Assembly: GCF_003721435.2 (NCBI RefSeq)
Contig: NZ_CP054585.1
Coordinates: 186,001 to 250,000, forward strand
Length of the DNA stretch: 64,000 nt
Origin: Halorubrum sp. CBA1229
GTDB lineage: Archaea; Halobacteriota; Halobacteria; Halobacteriales; Haloferacaceae
Reading direction: 5' to 3'
Position numbers and translations under genes: made by a program. This document shows positions 9,578 through 17,663 of this stretch, in pieces (position 1 is the stretch's first letter; every line of letters starts with the position of its first letter). The notes beneath the pieces were generated by a model that ran no database searches, was not told the origin of the DNA, and was given only the letters and a program-made list of their open reading frames with translations.

Positions 9578-11272
9578 TCAGTCGTCGTCCGCGCCGGCCG
9601 ACTCGACCGGAGCGGACCGGTCCGGGTCGTCGTCCGACCCCCACAGCACGGTCTCGTTCTGGAGGAGCACTTGGTCGTAGTGTTCGCCGAAGTCCTTGAT
9701 CAGCGACAGCATCGCGAGGAAGCAGACGAACGCGAACGGCGTCCCGGTGATGATCGCCGCCTGCTGGAGCGTGTTCGCGCTGCCGCTGCCGCCGAGGATC
9801 ATCAGGATCGCCGCCGTCATCCCGAGGACGACGCCCCAGAAGACCCGGTTGATGTTCGACGGCTTGGCCTTCCCGCCGGTGGTCATCATCGAGACGGCCA
9901 GCGTCGAGGAGTCCGCAGAGGTGACGAAGAACGTCGTCACGAGGATCATGAACGCGTAGATCAGCACGGACCCGATCGGGATCGTCATCGACGCGCCCCC
10001 GACGTTCAGCGAGAAGTTCAACGCCTCGAAGAGGATGAACCCGGACACCTCCGCGCCGGCCTCGCCGGAGATCACCGCACCGAAGTCGGCGATGCCGTTG
10101 TGCTGGGCCCAGACCGCGGTGCCGCCGACGAAGGTGAACCACGGGATGGTGGCGCCCGAGGTGGCGACGATGCCCGTGAACGCGACCTCGCGGACGGTGC
10201 GTCCCTTGGAGATGCGCGCGATGAACAGCCCCGCGAACGGCGACCACGAGAGCGCCCACGCCCAGTAGAACACCGTCCACGCGTTCATCCAGCTGGTCGC
10301 GCTCGCGTCGCCCCCGCCCATCGCGCCGGCGCCGGTGAAGAGGCTCATCGAGACGAAGTCGGTGACCATCCCGCCGAACGCCTGCGTGCCGAGCAGCACG
10401 AGGAACAGCGTCGGGCCCACGATGAACGTCACGAACATGAGCACGACGAACAGGATCATGTTGAAGTTCGAGAGCCGGCGGATCCCCTTGTCGACCCCGA
10501 GCACCATCGAGGTGGTGAACAGCAGGGTCATCATGGTGACGACCAGCAGGATCCCCAGATCGCCCATGTTGATCCCCCACTGGTAGTCGAGCCCGGTGAC
10601 GAACTGGCTCCCGATGAACCCGAGCGAGGTGGCGACGCCGCCGATGGTCGCGAAGACGGCGAGGATGTCGACGACCTTCGCGGCCGGGCCGTCGAGGTTG
10701 TCGGCGCCGAGGATCGGCGTGAGCGCCGAGGAGACCCGCAGCGGGACGTTATCGTAGTTGTACGCGAAGTAGCCGATCGCGATGCCCATGATGGTGAACA
10801 CCGCGAGCTGCGGCAGCGCCCAGTGGAACAGCGTCTGCTGGACGGCGACCGTCATCGCCTCGGCCGAGCCCCCCTCGACGCTACCGAACAGCGGCGAGGG
10901 GTTGTTGTAGTAGAACAGCGCTTCGGTCGGTCCCCAGAACACGACGCCGGCCGCGAACCCCGCGGAGTACAGCATCGCGAAAAAGGAGAGGAAGCTGTAC
11001 TCCGGGTCCGTATCGCCGAGCTTGATGCTGCCCCACGGCCCCACGATCAGGAACAACAGGAACAGCACGATCAGGAAGACGATCAGCAGCAGCGCCCAGT
11101 TGAACGCGCCGAGCAGCTGGGAGTTCAGCGACGAGATGCCGTTCTCGACGGTCGACGGGCTGATGAAGAACGCCGCGATCACGCCCACGGTTATCAGCGC
11201 GCCGAACGCGAAGACGATCGGGTCGATCTCCTCGCGGAACTCGTCGAACACGCCCTGGTCGGAGCCGCTCAT
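9578..11272 (-). CDS. BCCT family transporter (betaine/carnitine/choline or ectoine type)
   Basis: A 564-residue secondary transporter with about 12 membrane helices. It shows the BCCT signature region with the tryptophan-rich motif FYWAWALSWSPFAGLFIARISKGRT in helix 8 (positions around 10200-10270) and FWGPTEALFYYNNP early in the protein. BCCT proteins import zwitterionic or quaternary-ammonium osmolytes with Na+ or H+. The C-terminal tail is acidic, as in haloarchaeal proteins. It sits in the same orientation as and just upstream of the aminotransferase gene, so the imported compound may be the substrate of the cluster. Ectoine, betaine and carnitine cannot be distinguished from sequence alone. 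Confidence 0.93.
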   Translation of the reverse strand: MSGSDQGVFDEFREEIDPIVFAFGALITVGVIAAFFISPSTVENGISSLNSQLLGAFNWALLLIVFLIVLFLLFLIVGPWGSIKLGDTDPEYSFLSFFAMLYSAGFAAGVVFWGPTEALFYYNNPSPLFGSVEGGSAEAMTVAVQQTLFHWALPQLAVFTIMGIAIGYFAYNYDNVPLRVSSALTPILGADNLDGPAAKVVDILAVFATIGGVATSLGFIGSQFVTGLDYQWGINMGDLGILLVVTMMTLLFTTSMVLGVDKGIRRLSNFNMILFVVLMFVTFIVGPTLFLVLLGTQAFGGMVTDFVSMSLFTGAGAMGGGDASATSWMNAWTVFYWAWALSWSPFAGLFIARISKGRTVREVAFTGIVATSGATIPWFTFVGGTAVWAQHNGIADFGAVISGEAGAEVSGFILFEALNFSLNVGGASMTIPIGSVLIYAFMILVTTFFVTSADSSTLAVSMMTTGGKAKPSNINRVFWGVVLGMTAAILMILGGSGSANTLQQAAIITGTPFAFVCFLAMLSLIKDFGEHYDQVLLQNETVLWGSDDDPDRSAPVESAGADDD

Positions 11273-11733
11273 CAGGTAACACCCCCGCGACGGCGACGAC
11301 TACTTGGCCCACAGTGCCTCCGCCGAGTCAGTCCCATGCCACGTGCTGGCATGCACGGTCGATCGAAGTTGTACACAATAAGTGTTTCTCAAAATGCGAT
11401 ATTCTACTCGGTTTTTGTATCCTGTATATATGATCAACATAATTCGAATCCGGGAGATACCAAGACGGGATCGCCAGTTCGATCCGCAAAAATCTGTACG
11501 TTCAGCGAGAAAGTGTCGGTATAACCCCAAAGACAGTGGTAAAAACCGATATTCTCGGACAGCACCGAGCGTCCGTGGAATCAGCACCACCGCGGGCGAA
11601 CGGCCACGAGGCGTCGGACTGTCACCGATATCTGTTACCGTGCGGAGGACAGCATGTTACGGAGAATCGAGGCGAAAGCCTCGCGTTTAGCGCGGGGAGG
11701 ATGTCGATCGGTCTGTTCGTCGACTCACGCCCC
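11273..11733. other. Intergenic region upstream of the BCCT gene
   Basis: About 460 bases without a convincing gene. The part from 11365 to 11440 is AT-rich, with TGTACA at 11370 and TGTATCCTGTATATA at 11416-11430, and probably holds the BCCT promoter. The part nearest 11700 holds a relic IS200/IS605 right end, described separately. Confidence 0.5.
11668..11705 (+). mobile_element. Solitary IS200/IS605 (IS1341-type) right-end relic
   Basis: A perfect hairpin CGAGGC-GAAA-GCCTCG (11668-11683) is followed by CGTTTAGCGCGGGGAGGATGTC. This closely resembles the right end of the IS1341-type element at 13785-15275, whose end reads CCGTTTACGGCGAGGAGGATGTCAC on the minus strand. No tnpB is attached. 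It is either a deleted element or a small palindrome-associated non-autonomous relative. Confidence 0.45.
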
Positions 11734-12381
11734 TCAGTTCGTCAGTTCTTCGAGCGTGCGGTCGTGCGTGGCGGCGCTTTCGGTCAGCTTCTCGGCGAAC
11801 TCGTCGACGCGGTCTTTGATCTCCTCGCCGGCCTCCTCCGGCGAGAACGACTCCGACATCGTCAGCAGGCGGACGAACGCGCGGAGCTCCTCGTCGGTGA
11901 GCTCCGCGAACTCGTCGTTCTCGAGCTTGCCGACCACCTCGTCGACGTCGATCTGGCCGACCGGTTCGACGTTGAACTCCACGTTGACCATCCGGTAGTT
12001 CGACCCGGCGAGCTGCTGTTCGGCCTTGCCGACCCCCTCGGAGAGCATGTCTTTAAATGGTGTGTGGTACCCCATCGTGCCGAGGTGGAGGAACGCGAGC
12101 ATGTCGGTGATCCCCTGCGTGTACGCCTCGCGGTCCTCGTCGTCCGGGTCGAAGACGGTCTTTCGGTCGCGCTCCTCGAGACACTCAAAAAGGATACTGA
12201 AATCGAGAATGGCGTTCCGGACGCGGCGGCGGATCCGGTTCCGCTTCTGCTTCCGCGAGTGGTCCGTGTAATCCGTCTTGCGCCCGAGCAGAAAGTCGCG
12301 GTCGGACGGCGTGAGGATGCCGCGAGGCCGGTCCGACTCGGCCGCCGCCTCCAGCGACTCCGGCACGTCGTTCTGGCTCAT
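11734..12381 (-). CDS. Uncharacterised haloarchaeal protein (GILTPSDRDFLLG family)
   Basis: A 215-residue soluble acidic protein. The N-terminal part carries GILTPSDRDFLLG followed by a basic RKQKRNRIRRRVRNAILDFSILFE segment (12190-12290), a signature I recognise from many haloarchaeal proteins of unknown function, often near mobile or regulatory genes. The C-terminal third is helical and acidic with no known motif. No membrane segments or metal motifs are visible. It lies between two metabolic genes on the same strand with gaps of 90 bases or more, so it is probably transcribed on its own. I do not assign a function. Confidence 0.75.
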   Translation of the reverse strand: MSQNDVPESLEAAAESDRPRGILTPSDRDFLLGRKTDYTDHSRKQKRNRIRRRVRNAILDFSILFECLEERDRKTVFDPDDEDREAYTQGITDMLAFLHLGTMGYHTPFKDMLSEGVGKAEQQLAGSNYRMVNVEFNVEPVGQIDVDEVVGKLENDEFAELTDEELRAFVRLLTMSESFSPEEAGEEIKDRVDEFAEKLTESAATHDRTLEELTN

Positions 12382-12471
12382 GGCCGAAATACCGGGTGCC
12401 AGCGGATTAACAGTACTGATCGCTCCAACGAACGCCGCCGTTCGAGCCGAACATCTCCGGTCCGCGCCCCG

Positions 12472-13752
12472 CTACGGTCGCCGCCGCGAGAGCTCGACGA
12501 ACGCGTTCGTGAGCAGGTCGACGCCGATCGCGAGGCTCGCCTCGTCGACGTCGAACGTCGGCGTGTGGTGGCTCGTCGGGTGGTCCGTGCCGACGATGAG
12601 GTACGAGGCGAGCCCGCCCGCCTCCTGGACCTGCTGCATCAGATACGTGGCGTCCTCGCTCACGCCGAACTCCTCGGACGGGATCACGCGCTCGACGCCG
12701 TCGACGTCCCACGCGACGTTCCCGACGAGCTCGCGGAGCGCCGGGTGGCTGTCGACGCACGGCGACTCGCTGATCATCCGCGGCGTGACGTCGCAGTCGT
12801 GGAGCTCGGCGGCGGCGTAGAGGACTCGTTCGAGCTCGTCGCGCGCGTACGTCATCAGCGCGGTCGTCTCGCCGCGGACCTCGGCGTCGATCGTCACCTC
12901 CTCCGCGATCACGTTGCTCGCGGAGCCGCCCTCGATCTTCCCGACGTTCACCCGGGTCGCCCCGTCGCGGTGGCGAGCGATCCCGTACGCGTTCTGGATC
13001 GCGGCCGCGGCGGCCTGCATGGCGTTGGCCCCCTCGTTCGGCGCCTTCCCCGCGTGTGCGCTCGCGCCCTCGAAGGTCGCCGTCAGGTGCGCCATCGCCA
13101 GCGGGCTCTCCACGCCGGCGACGATCTCCCCCGTCGGGTGACCGAGCCCGATGTGGAGCGCGAACAGGTAGTCGACGCCGTCGAGGTGGCCGCTCTCGGC
13201 CATCGCCTTCCCGCCGCCGGAGATCTCCTCGGCCGGCTGGAAAAAGACCTTGAGCGTCCCCTCGAAGTCGCTCTCCTTGACCGCCTCGATCGTGCCGAGC
13301 GCGATCGCGAGATGCGCGTCGTGGCCGCAGGCGTGCATGTACCCGTCGTGTTCCGACCGGAACCCCGCCGCCGCCGGCCGGTGGTCGGGGGCGTCCGACT
13401 CGCGGATCGAGATCGCGTCCAGATCGACGCGCAGACCGATACACGGCCCCTCGCCCTGCGAGAGCGTCGCGACGACGCCCGTGTGGCCGCCCGCCGTGCG
13501 CTCTAAGAGATCGTCGCTGACCCCCGCCTCGCGGGCGCGGTCGAGCCACGGCTGAATCTCGTCGTCGTCGGGGACGGCCATCCGTGCGTCCGTGGCGAGC
13601 GCGTCGCGGCCGACGGCGATCTCGTCGACGCCGATGCGCTCGAGCTCCGCGACGACGCGGGCGGTCGTTCGGAACTCGCGCCACCCCGGCTCCGGATGGC
13701 GGTGGAACGCCCGCCGGAGGTCGCTCAGTCTCGCTCGCGCGTCGTGGGACAT
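12472..13752 (-). CDS. M20 family amidohydrolase, paralogue 2
   Basis: A 426-residue M20 zinc amidohydrolase very similar to the one at 3472-4794, with the same motifs in the same order: HACGHDAHL, FQPAEEISGGG, GASAHAGKAPNEG and HHTPTFDVDE. The two start at equivalent residues, so both ends are reliable. Two copies in one cluster suggest either different N-acyl substrates or a heteromeric enzyme, since AbgA/AbgB-type M20 proteins can work as pairs. The promoter side was hit by an IS1341-type element whose right end lies only about 35 bases from the ATG, which may have changed its expression. Confidence 0.88.
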   Translation of the reverse strand: MSHDARARLSDLRRAFHRHPEPGWREFRTTARVVAELERIGVDEIAVGRDALATDARMAVPDDDEIQPWLDRAREAGVSDDLLERTAGGHTGVVATLSQGEGPCIGLRVDLDAISIRESDAPDHRPAAAGFRSEHDGYMHACGHDAHLAIALGTIEAVKESDFEGTLKVFFQPAEEISGGGKAMAESGHLDGVDYLFALHIGLGHPTGEIVAGVESPLAMAHLTATFEGASAHAGKAPNEGANAMQAAAAAIQNAYGIARHRDGATRVNVGKIEGGSASNVIAEEVTIDAEVRGETTALMTYARDELERVLYAAAELHDCDVTPRMISESPCVDSHPALRELVGNVAWDVDGVERVIPSEEFGVSEDATYLMQQVQEAGGLASYLIVGTDHPTSHHTPTFDVDEASLAIGVDLLTNAFVELSRRRP

Positions 13753-13895
13753 CTGTACGAAGGAGAGGCGGTCAGGCTACTTAACGGTGACATCCTCCTC
13801 GCCGTAAACGGAGAGGGAGCGGATCTCCCTCAGGCAGTCGGGCTACGCCCGACGACAGCGAGGCTTCCCGTGCCGCAGGTGGGATATTTGCTGGT

Positions 13896-15146
13896 CTACG
13901 ACACGACCTGCTCTCTCGTGTGAAACGTCCCGCTCTCGCGGTCGAACAAGTGTGTCGATGGCTGTGCCACACAGCCGTTACTCCTATCCTCACCGTGAGG
14001 ACTCGGAGTTATCTTCTGACGCATGTTCTCCGCCCCGTTACAATCCGCGTTGGCTACCAACTCACACGACGAGCAGACGTACAAGCCACGTTCGACACGG
14101 TTCGATTTCGTGTCGTCTCCACAGCGGGAACACGTTTTCGAGGTGTTCCATTCGTTCTCTTTCAGCACCTCAACACCGCACATCTCGCCTTTGTATTCGA
14201 GGTACTGGTAGATGCGGTCGAACGCCCACGAGTGTAGTTTCTTGTTACCGGTCTTGCCCCAATCTGACTCACGCACGTCTTCAGGCCAACTCACCGCGAG
14301 CGTACCGACACCGCGTTCGACACACTCCGTAATGATGGCGTCCGCCAGCGTGTGGTAGAAGTGTGTCTCACGTTCGGAGAGTTTTCGACGTGCCCATCTC
14401 GACTGCGCTGACGGGCCGTTCTCTCCCTCGGTGTCGTACTCCGCTCTGGTGAAGTAGTGTTTGTCTTCTTTGAGCGAGTTGCCGGGGTACAACACGTATT
14501 CGTCGGGGAACGCGACCGTGGCGATGTTTGTGATGCCGAGGTCGATCCCTGCCACGCCGTCGCCAGCCGAATCCTCCGTTTCGAGTTCGACCTTACAGAC
14601 GAAGTGGAGTTCCCATTCGTCACCGTTCCAGACGGCACGAACGTTCTGGACCGCGTTGACCGCCGAGAGGTCAACGTCTGGCCGGGTCTGGTACTCGCAA
14701 AGCAGGAAGTCCGAGAAGTGTTCTTTCAGATTCGAGCCTTTCGAGAGTCGAACGCGGTTGTTCTCGGGGTCGTGTTTGAACCCGTCTTCTTTGAACGTGA
14801 CCGTACTGCGTGGTCGGGTGTCACCGTGTTTGCGGTAGCCGGGGGGGTTCGCCTCACTGAACCTTTGTCGCAGATCGAACCATGACTGGAAAGCGTCAGA
14901 GAGTTCTTCGATGACTTTCTGACTGGATTGTGCGTTCAAATCTTTCCAGCACGGCTGGTTCTTCATATACGATTTCAGCACACTACCGGTCGGGATCTTG
15001 TCGGTTGCGTCCCAGATACGGTCGGCTGTCCATCGTGCGACGTTCCAGATTTTCGAGGCGGAGTCTCCGAGCGAATCAAGGCCATCGTAGACCTGTTGCG
15101 GGTTCTCGATGGAACCAACGTAGGTGCGTGTGGCCTTGATCGCCAT
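13896..15146 (-). CDS. tnpB: TnpB RNA-guided endonuclease (IS1341-type)
   Basis: A 416-residue TnpB. The split RuvC site is complete: Asp in GIDLGITN, Glu in SWPEDVRES and Asp in NADCNGAEN. A zinc ribbon with CSRCG and CSSC sits between the last two. The start at 15146 (MAIKATRTY) is at the usual place, just behind the palindrome ACATAG-C-CTATGT, which may contain the promoter. TnpB proteins cleave DNA guided by an omega-RNA made from the element's right end, which would overlap the 3' end of this gene (about 13785-13950). All catalytic residues are present, so it is probably functional as a nuclease. Confidence 0.92.
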   Translation of the reverse strand: MAIKATRTYVGSIENPQQVYDGLDSLGDSASKIWNVARWTADRIWDATDKIPTGSVLKSYMKNQPCWKDLNAQSSQKVIEELSDAFQSWFDLRQRFSEANPPGYRKHGDTRPRSTVTFKEDGFKHDPENNRVRLSKGSNLKEHFSDFLLCEYQTRPDVDLSAVNAVQNVRAVWNGDEWELHFVCKVELETEDSAGDGVAGIDLGITNIATVAFPDEYVLYPGNSLKEDKHYFTRAEYDTEGENGPSAQSRWARRKLSERETHFYHTLADAIITECVERGVGTLAVSWPEDVRESDWGKTGNKKLHSWAFDRIYQYLEYKGEMCGVEVLKENEWNTSKTCSRCGDDTKSNRVERGLYVCSSCELVANADCNGAENMRQKITPSPHGEDRSNGCVAQPSTHLFDRESGTFHTREQVVS

Positions 15147-15245
15147 ACATAGCCTATGTAGACAGAATTGCTTAATGGTGTGGATCGGCATGGAATATCC
15201 GACCTGCCGTCCATGATGGATCGTGTCGGTGTTGTCGGATTTACT

Positions 15246-15263
15246 CCCGGCGTAAACGCCGGG
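15246..15263. repeat. Left-end hairpin of the IS1341-type element
   Basis: A perfect inverted repeat CCCGGCG-TAAA-CGCCGGG. Single-stranded hairpins of this kind are what TnpA recognises at IS200/IS605 ends. It shares the GTAAACG core with the right end of the same element. Confidence 0.6.
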
Positions 15264-15311
15264 ATTCTCTCCTCGTAGAAAGATAGTCGATACCGCGTCT
15301 CGCCGGCCGGG

Positions 15312-16295
15312 CTACAGTTCGACCTCGGTGCCGTCGCCCGCCTCAACCGCTCGCCGATATATCGCCTCGCCCGCCGCGGCGTCCAGCGTCGCGGACCCGA
15401 CGCTCACGACGACAAGCGTCCCGTCGGGCGATTCCCTGACGTACCCGTCCGCGAGAGGGACGCCGAGCTCGACCACGTCGTCAGCGTCGAGGTCGCTCGC
15501 GAGGAGGTCGCCGGTGTCGGCGGCCTCCTCGGGCACGTCGGCGAACACCCGTTCGGCGCGGTCGAGGACGCGAGGATCGAGCTCCTGGGTCTCCGCCGTG
15601 AACGCGCCGACCGCGACGACGAGGGCCCCCGCGTCGAGCGCGTCGGGCGGGAAGACGGGCTCGGTCGCGGTCGTCGCGGTCACGACCACGTCGGCGCCCG
15701 CGACGGCTTCGCCCGGCGCGTCGACCGCGCGCGCCGGGACCCCCTCGTCGCGCAGGTCCGCCGCACACGCCTCCCGCGAGTCGCTCGGCGAGTGGACCCG
15801 CACGTCCGACAGCGTCGCGACGGTCGCGATCGCCCGCGTCTGCCAGCGCGCCTGTGCGCCGGCCCCCACGACGCCGAGCGTGAGCCCCTCGCCGTCCGGA
15901 TCCGGGGCCAACGCCCGGACCGAGACCGCCCCGATACAGCCGGTTCGGGCGTTCGTGATCGCCGTCCCCGCCATGAGCGCCGTCGGGAGGCCGGTCCGGG
16001 CCGCCGTGAGCACGATCTGCGCGTTGATCGTCGGAAGCCCGCGCTCTGCGTTCCCCTCGTGAACGCCGACGAGCTTCGTCGCGTAGTGGTCCGCGCCGTG
16101 GACGTACGCCGGCATCGCGATGCCGGTCCCGAGCGGGTCGTCGCCGTCGAGCCCCTCGCCGACCGGGAAGTGCGGCCGGTGGGGTCGTTCGACCTCGCCG
16201 GCGGCCTGTTTGACTAACGCGTCGTCCACCACGTCGACGAGCGCCGCGAGATCGAGGCGTCGGTCGACCTCCTCCGCGGAGAGTACGAGCACCAT
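15312..16295 (-). CDS. Ornithine cyclodeaminase / mu-crystallin family protein
   Basis: A 327-residue member of the OCD/mu-crystallin family, which includes ornithine cyclodeaminase, alanine dehydrogenase (archaeal type), ketimine reductases and EutC of hydroxyectoine clusters. Seen are the N-terminal substrate domain with YATKLVGVHEGN and LMAGTAITNARTGCIGA, then a Rossmann fold with LGVVGAGAQARWQTRA near residue 140. The ATG at 16295 is immediately preceded by a short divergent promoter region shared with the FAD oxidoreductase gene. With a dehydratase-like and a DoeA-like gene in the same region, an EutC-type role is attractive, but the family is too diverse to fix the substrate. Confidence 0.87.
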   Translation of the reverse strand: MVLVLSAEEVDRRLDLAALVDVVDDALVKQAAGEVERPHRPHFPVGEGLDGDDPLGTGIAMPAYVHGADHYATKLVGVHEGNAERGLPTINAQIVLTAARTGLPTALMAGTAITNARTGCIGAVSVRALAPDPDGEGLTLGVVGAGAQARWQTRAIATVATLSDVRVHSPSDSREACAADLRDEGVPARAVDAPGEAVAGADVVVTATTATEPVFPPDALDAGALVVAVGAFTAETQELDPRVLDRAERVFADVPEEAADTGDLLASDLDADDVVELGVPLADGYVRESPDGTLVVVSVGSATLDAAAGEAIYRRAVEAGDGTEVEL

Positions 16296-16385
16296 ATTCG
16301 GGGGTCGCCTCCGGGCGACTTAGCCTGATCGCCGGGGCGACTGACGTCGTCGTACGTTTATCATTCCGGAGGGCGAACGCCGAGC

Positions 16386-17552
16386 ATGGACGTACTCGTC
16401 GTGGGCGGGGGCGTCGTCGGGCTCTCGGCCGCGTACGCGTTGGCCGACCGCGGCGCGGACGTGACCCTCGTCGAGAAGGGGTCGCTGGGGAACGCCAGCA
16501 CCGGCCGCTCGGCCGGCGGGATCCGGTCGCAGTTCTCCTCGCGCGTGAACGTCGAACTCTCGCTCGCCAGCAAGGCCGTGTGGAACGACTTCGAGGAGCG
16601 GTTCGGCGTCGACACCGGGCTGCGGAAGACCGGCTACCTGCTCCTGGCTCGGACCGACGCAATCGCCGAGCGGTTCCGCGCGAACGTCGCCATGCAGCGC
16701 GAACTCGGCGCGGACAGCGAGTTTCTCACGCCCGCGGCGGCGACGGACCACTGCCCGGGGCTCGACCCGGAGCCGTTCGTCGCGGCGACGTACAACCCCG
16801 ACGACGGGTTCGCCGACCCGAACCTCGCCGTGCAGGGATACGCCGCGGCCGCCCGCGACCTGGGCGTCGACGTCCGGACGAAGACGGCCGTCACGGACCT
16901 CCACCGCGAGGGCGACCGCGTCGTCGGCGCGGACATCCGCGAGACCGGTGCGACAGACGCCGAGCGCCACGCGGTCGACCGCGTCGTCAACGCCGCGGGC
17001 GCGTGGGCCGCCAACGTTGGCGCGATGGCCGGTGTCGACCTCCCGATCGCGCCCCGGCGCCGACAGATCGCCGTGGTCGACCCGACGCCCCCAGTGCCCG
17101 AGTCGGTCCCGCTGACGATCGACCTCGAGACCGGGTCGTACTTCCGGCCCGAGCGGGACGGGGCGGCGCTCGTCGGCGGCCACTTCGACGCGGCCGACCC
17201 CGACTACGACCCCGACGCCTACGACGAGGGGATGGACGTCGAGTGGGCGGCGCGCGCGGTCGAGCACGCTGCCGACTACACCGCCTACTTCGGGCCCGAC
17301 ACCCGGATCAAACGGGGGTGGGCCGGGCTGTACGCGGTCACGCCCGACCACCACCCGATCATCGAGGAGACGCGCCCCGGCCTCGTGACCGTCGCCGGGT
17401 TCTCCGGCCACGGCTTCCAACACGCGCCCGCCGCCGGACGGATCGCCGCCGACCTCGCCATCGATGGAGACACGGATCTCCTCGACGTCTCCCCGCTATC
17501 GGGCGACCGGTTCGAGCGCGGCGAGACGCTCAGCGAGCGACACGTCGCCTGA
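16386..17552 (+). CDS. FAD-dependent oxidoreductase (DAO / sarcosine oxidase beta-like)
   Basis: A 388-residue flavoprotein of the D-amino-acid oxidase/glycine-sarcosine oxidase superfamily. The FAD-binding motif VVGGGVVGLSAAYALADRG is at the very N-terminus, followed by TGRSAGGIRSQF, a second nucleotide-contacting region VNAAGAW near residue 200, and the C-terminal GLVTVAGFSGHGFQHAPAAG, which holds the isoalloxazine side. It oxidises secondary or primary amines to imines. It is divergently transcribed from the OCD-family gene with 90 bases between, and the pair could work together on a cyclic or N-methyl amine, though the sequence does not identify the substrate. Confidence 0.88.
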   Translation: MDVLVVGGGVVGLSAAYALADRGADVTLVEKGSLGNASTGRSAGGIRSQFSSRVNVELSLASKAVWNDFEERFGVDTGLRKTGYLLLARTDAIAERFRANVAMQRELGADSEFLTPAAATDHCPGLDPEPFVAATYNPDDGFADPNLAVQGYAAAARDLGVDVRTKTAVTDLHREGDRVVGADIRETGATDAERHAVDRVVNAAGAWAANVGAMAGVDLPIAPRRRQIAVVDPTPPVPESVPLTIDLETGSYFRPERDGAALVGGHFDAADPDYDPDAYDEGMDVEWAARAVEHAADYTAYFGPDTRIKRGWAGLYAVTPDHHPIIEETRPGLVTVAGFSGHGFQHAPAAGRIAADLAIDGDTDLLDVSPLSGDRFERGETLSERHVA

Positions 17553-17663
17553 CCGGCCGCGGCGGGGCTTGGAGAGCGGGAGGGAATGAAAGCGAGAGAA
17601 AACGAGAGAGCGACAAGGAGGCAAAAATCGAGGAGGACGTGTCGTGCGTGGAACCGACCCCGC

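Larger units (their letters stand above)
13785..15275 (-). mobile_element. IS200/IS605-group element carrying only tnpB (IS1341-type)
   Basis: The element contains a single tnpB. The right end near 13785 reads GGCGAGGAGGATGTCAC on the minus strand, the typical haloarchaeal end. The left end carries a 7-bp stem hairpin, CCCGGCGTAAACGCCGGG, at 15246-15263. No tnpA for single-strand transposition is present, so movement would need a TnpA in trans. Boundaries are approximate because this group makes no target duplication. It lies between the OCD gene and the second M20 gene. Confidence 0.75.

Noticed and set aside
9486-10580. N-terminal extension of the aminotransferase to 818 residues
   Set aside because: The added part is an alternative frame of the BCCT gene with non-protein-like composition. 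The ATG at 9485 gives the family length.
9518-11524. 668-residue open frame opposite the BCCT gene
   Set aside because: Typical antisense frame of high-GC haloarchaeal coding DNA, full of Arg/His/Asp/Glu repeats with no domain.
9483-15167. Resemblance between the aminotransferase start region (CATACACAGTTTATGTA) and the TnpB start region (CATACATAGCCTATGTA)
   Set aside because: About 17 of 22 bases match, but both are short AT-rich promoter palindromes around a start codon and no other IS sequence is present at 9483. Coincidence is more likely than an IS-derived promoter.
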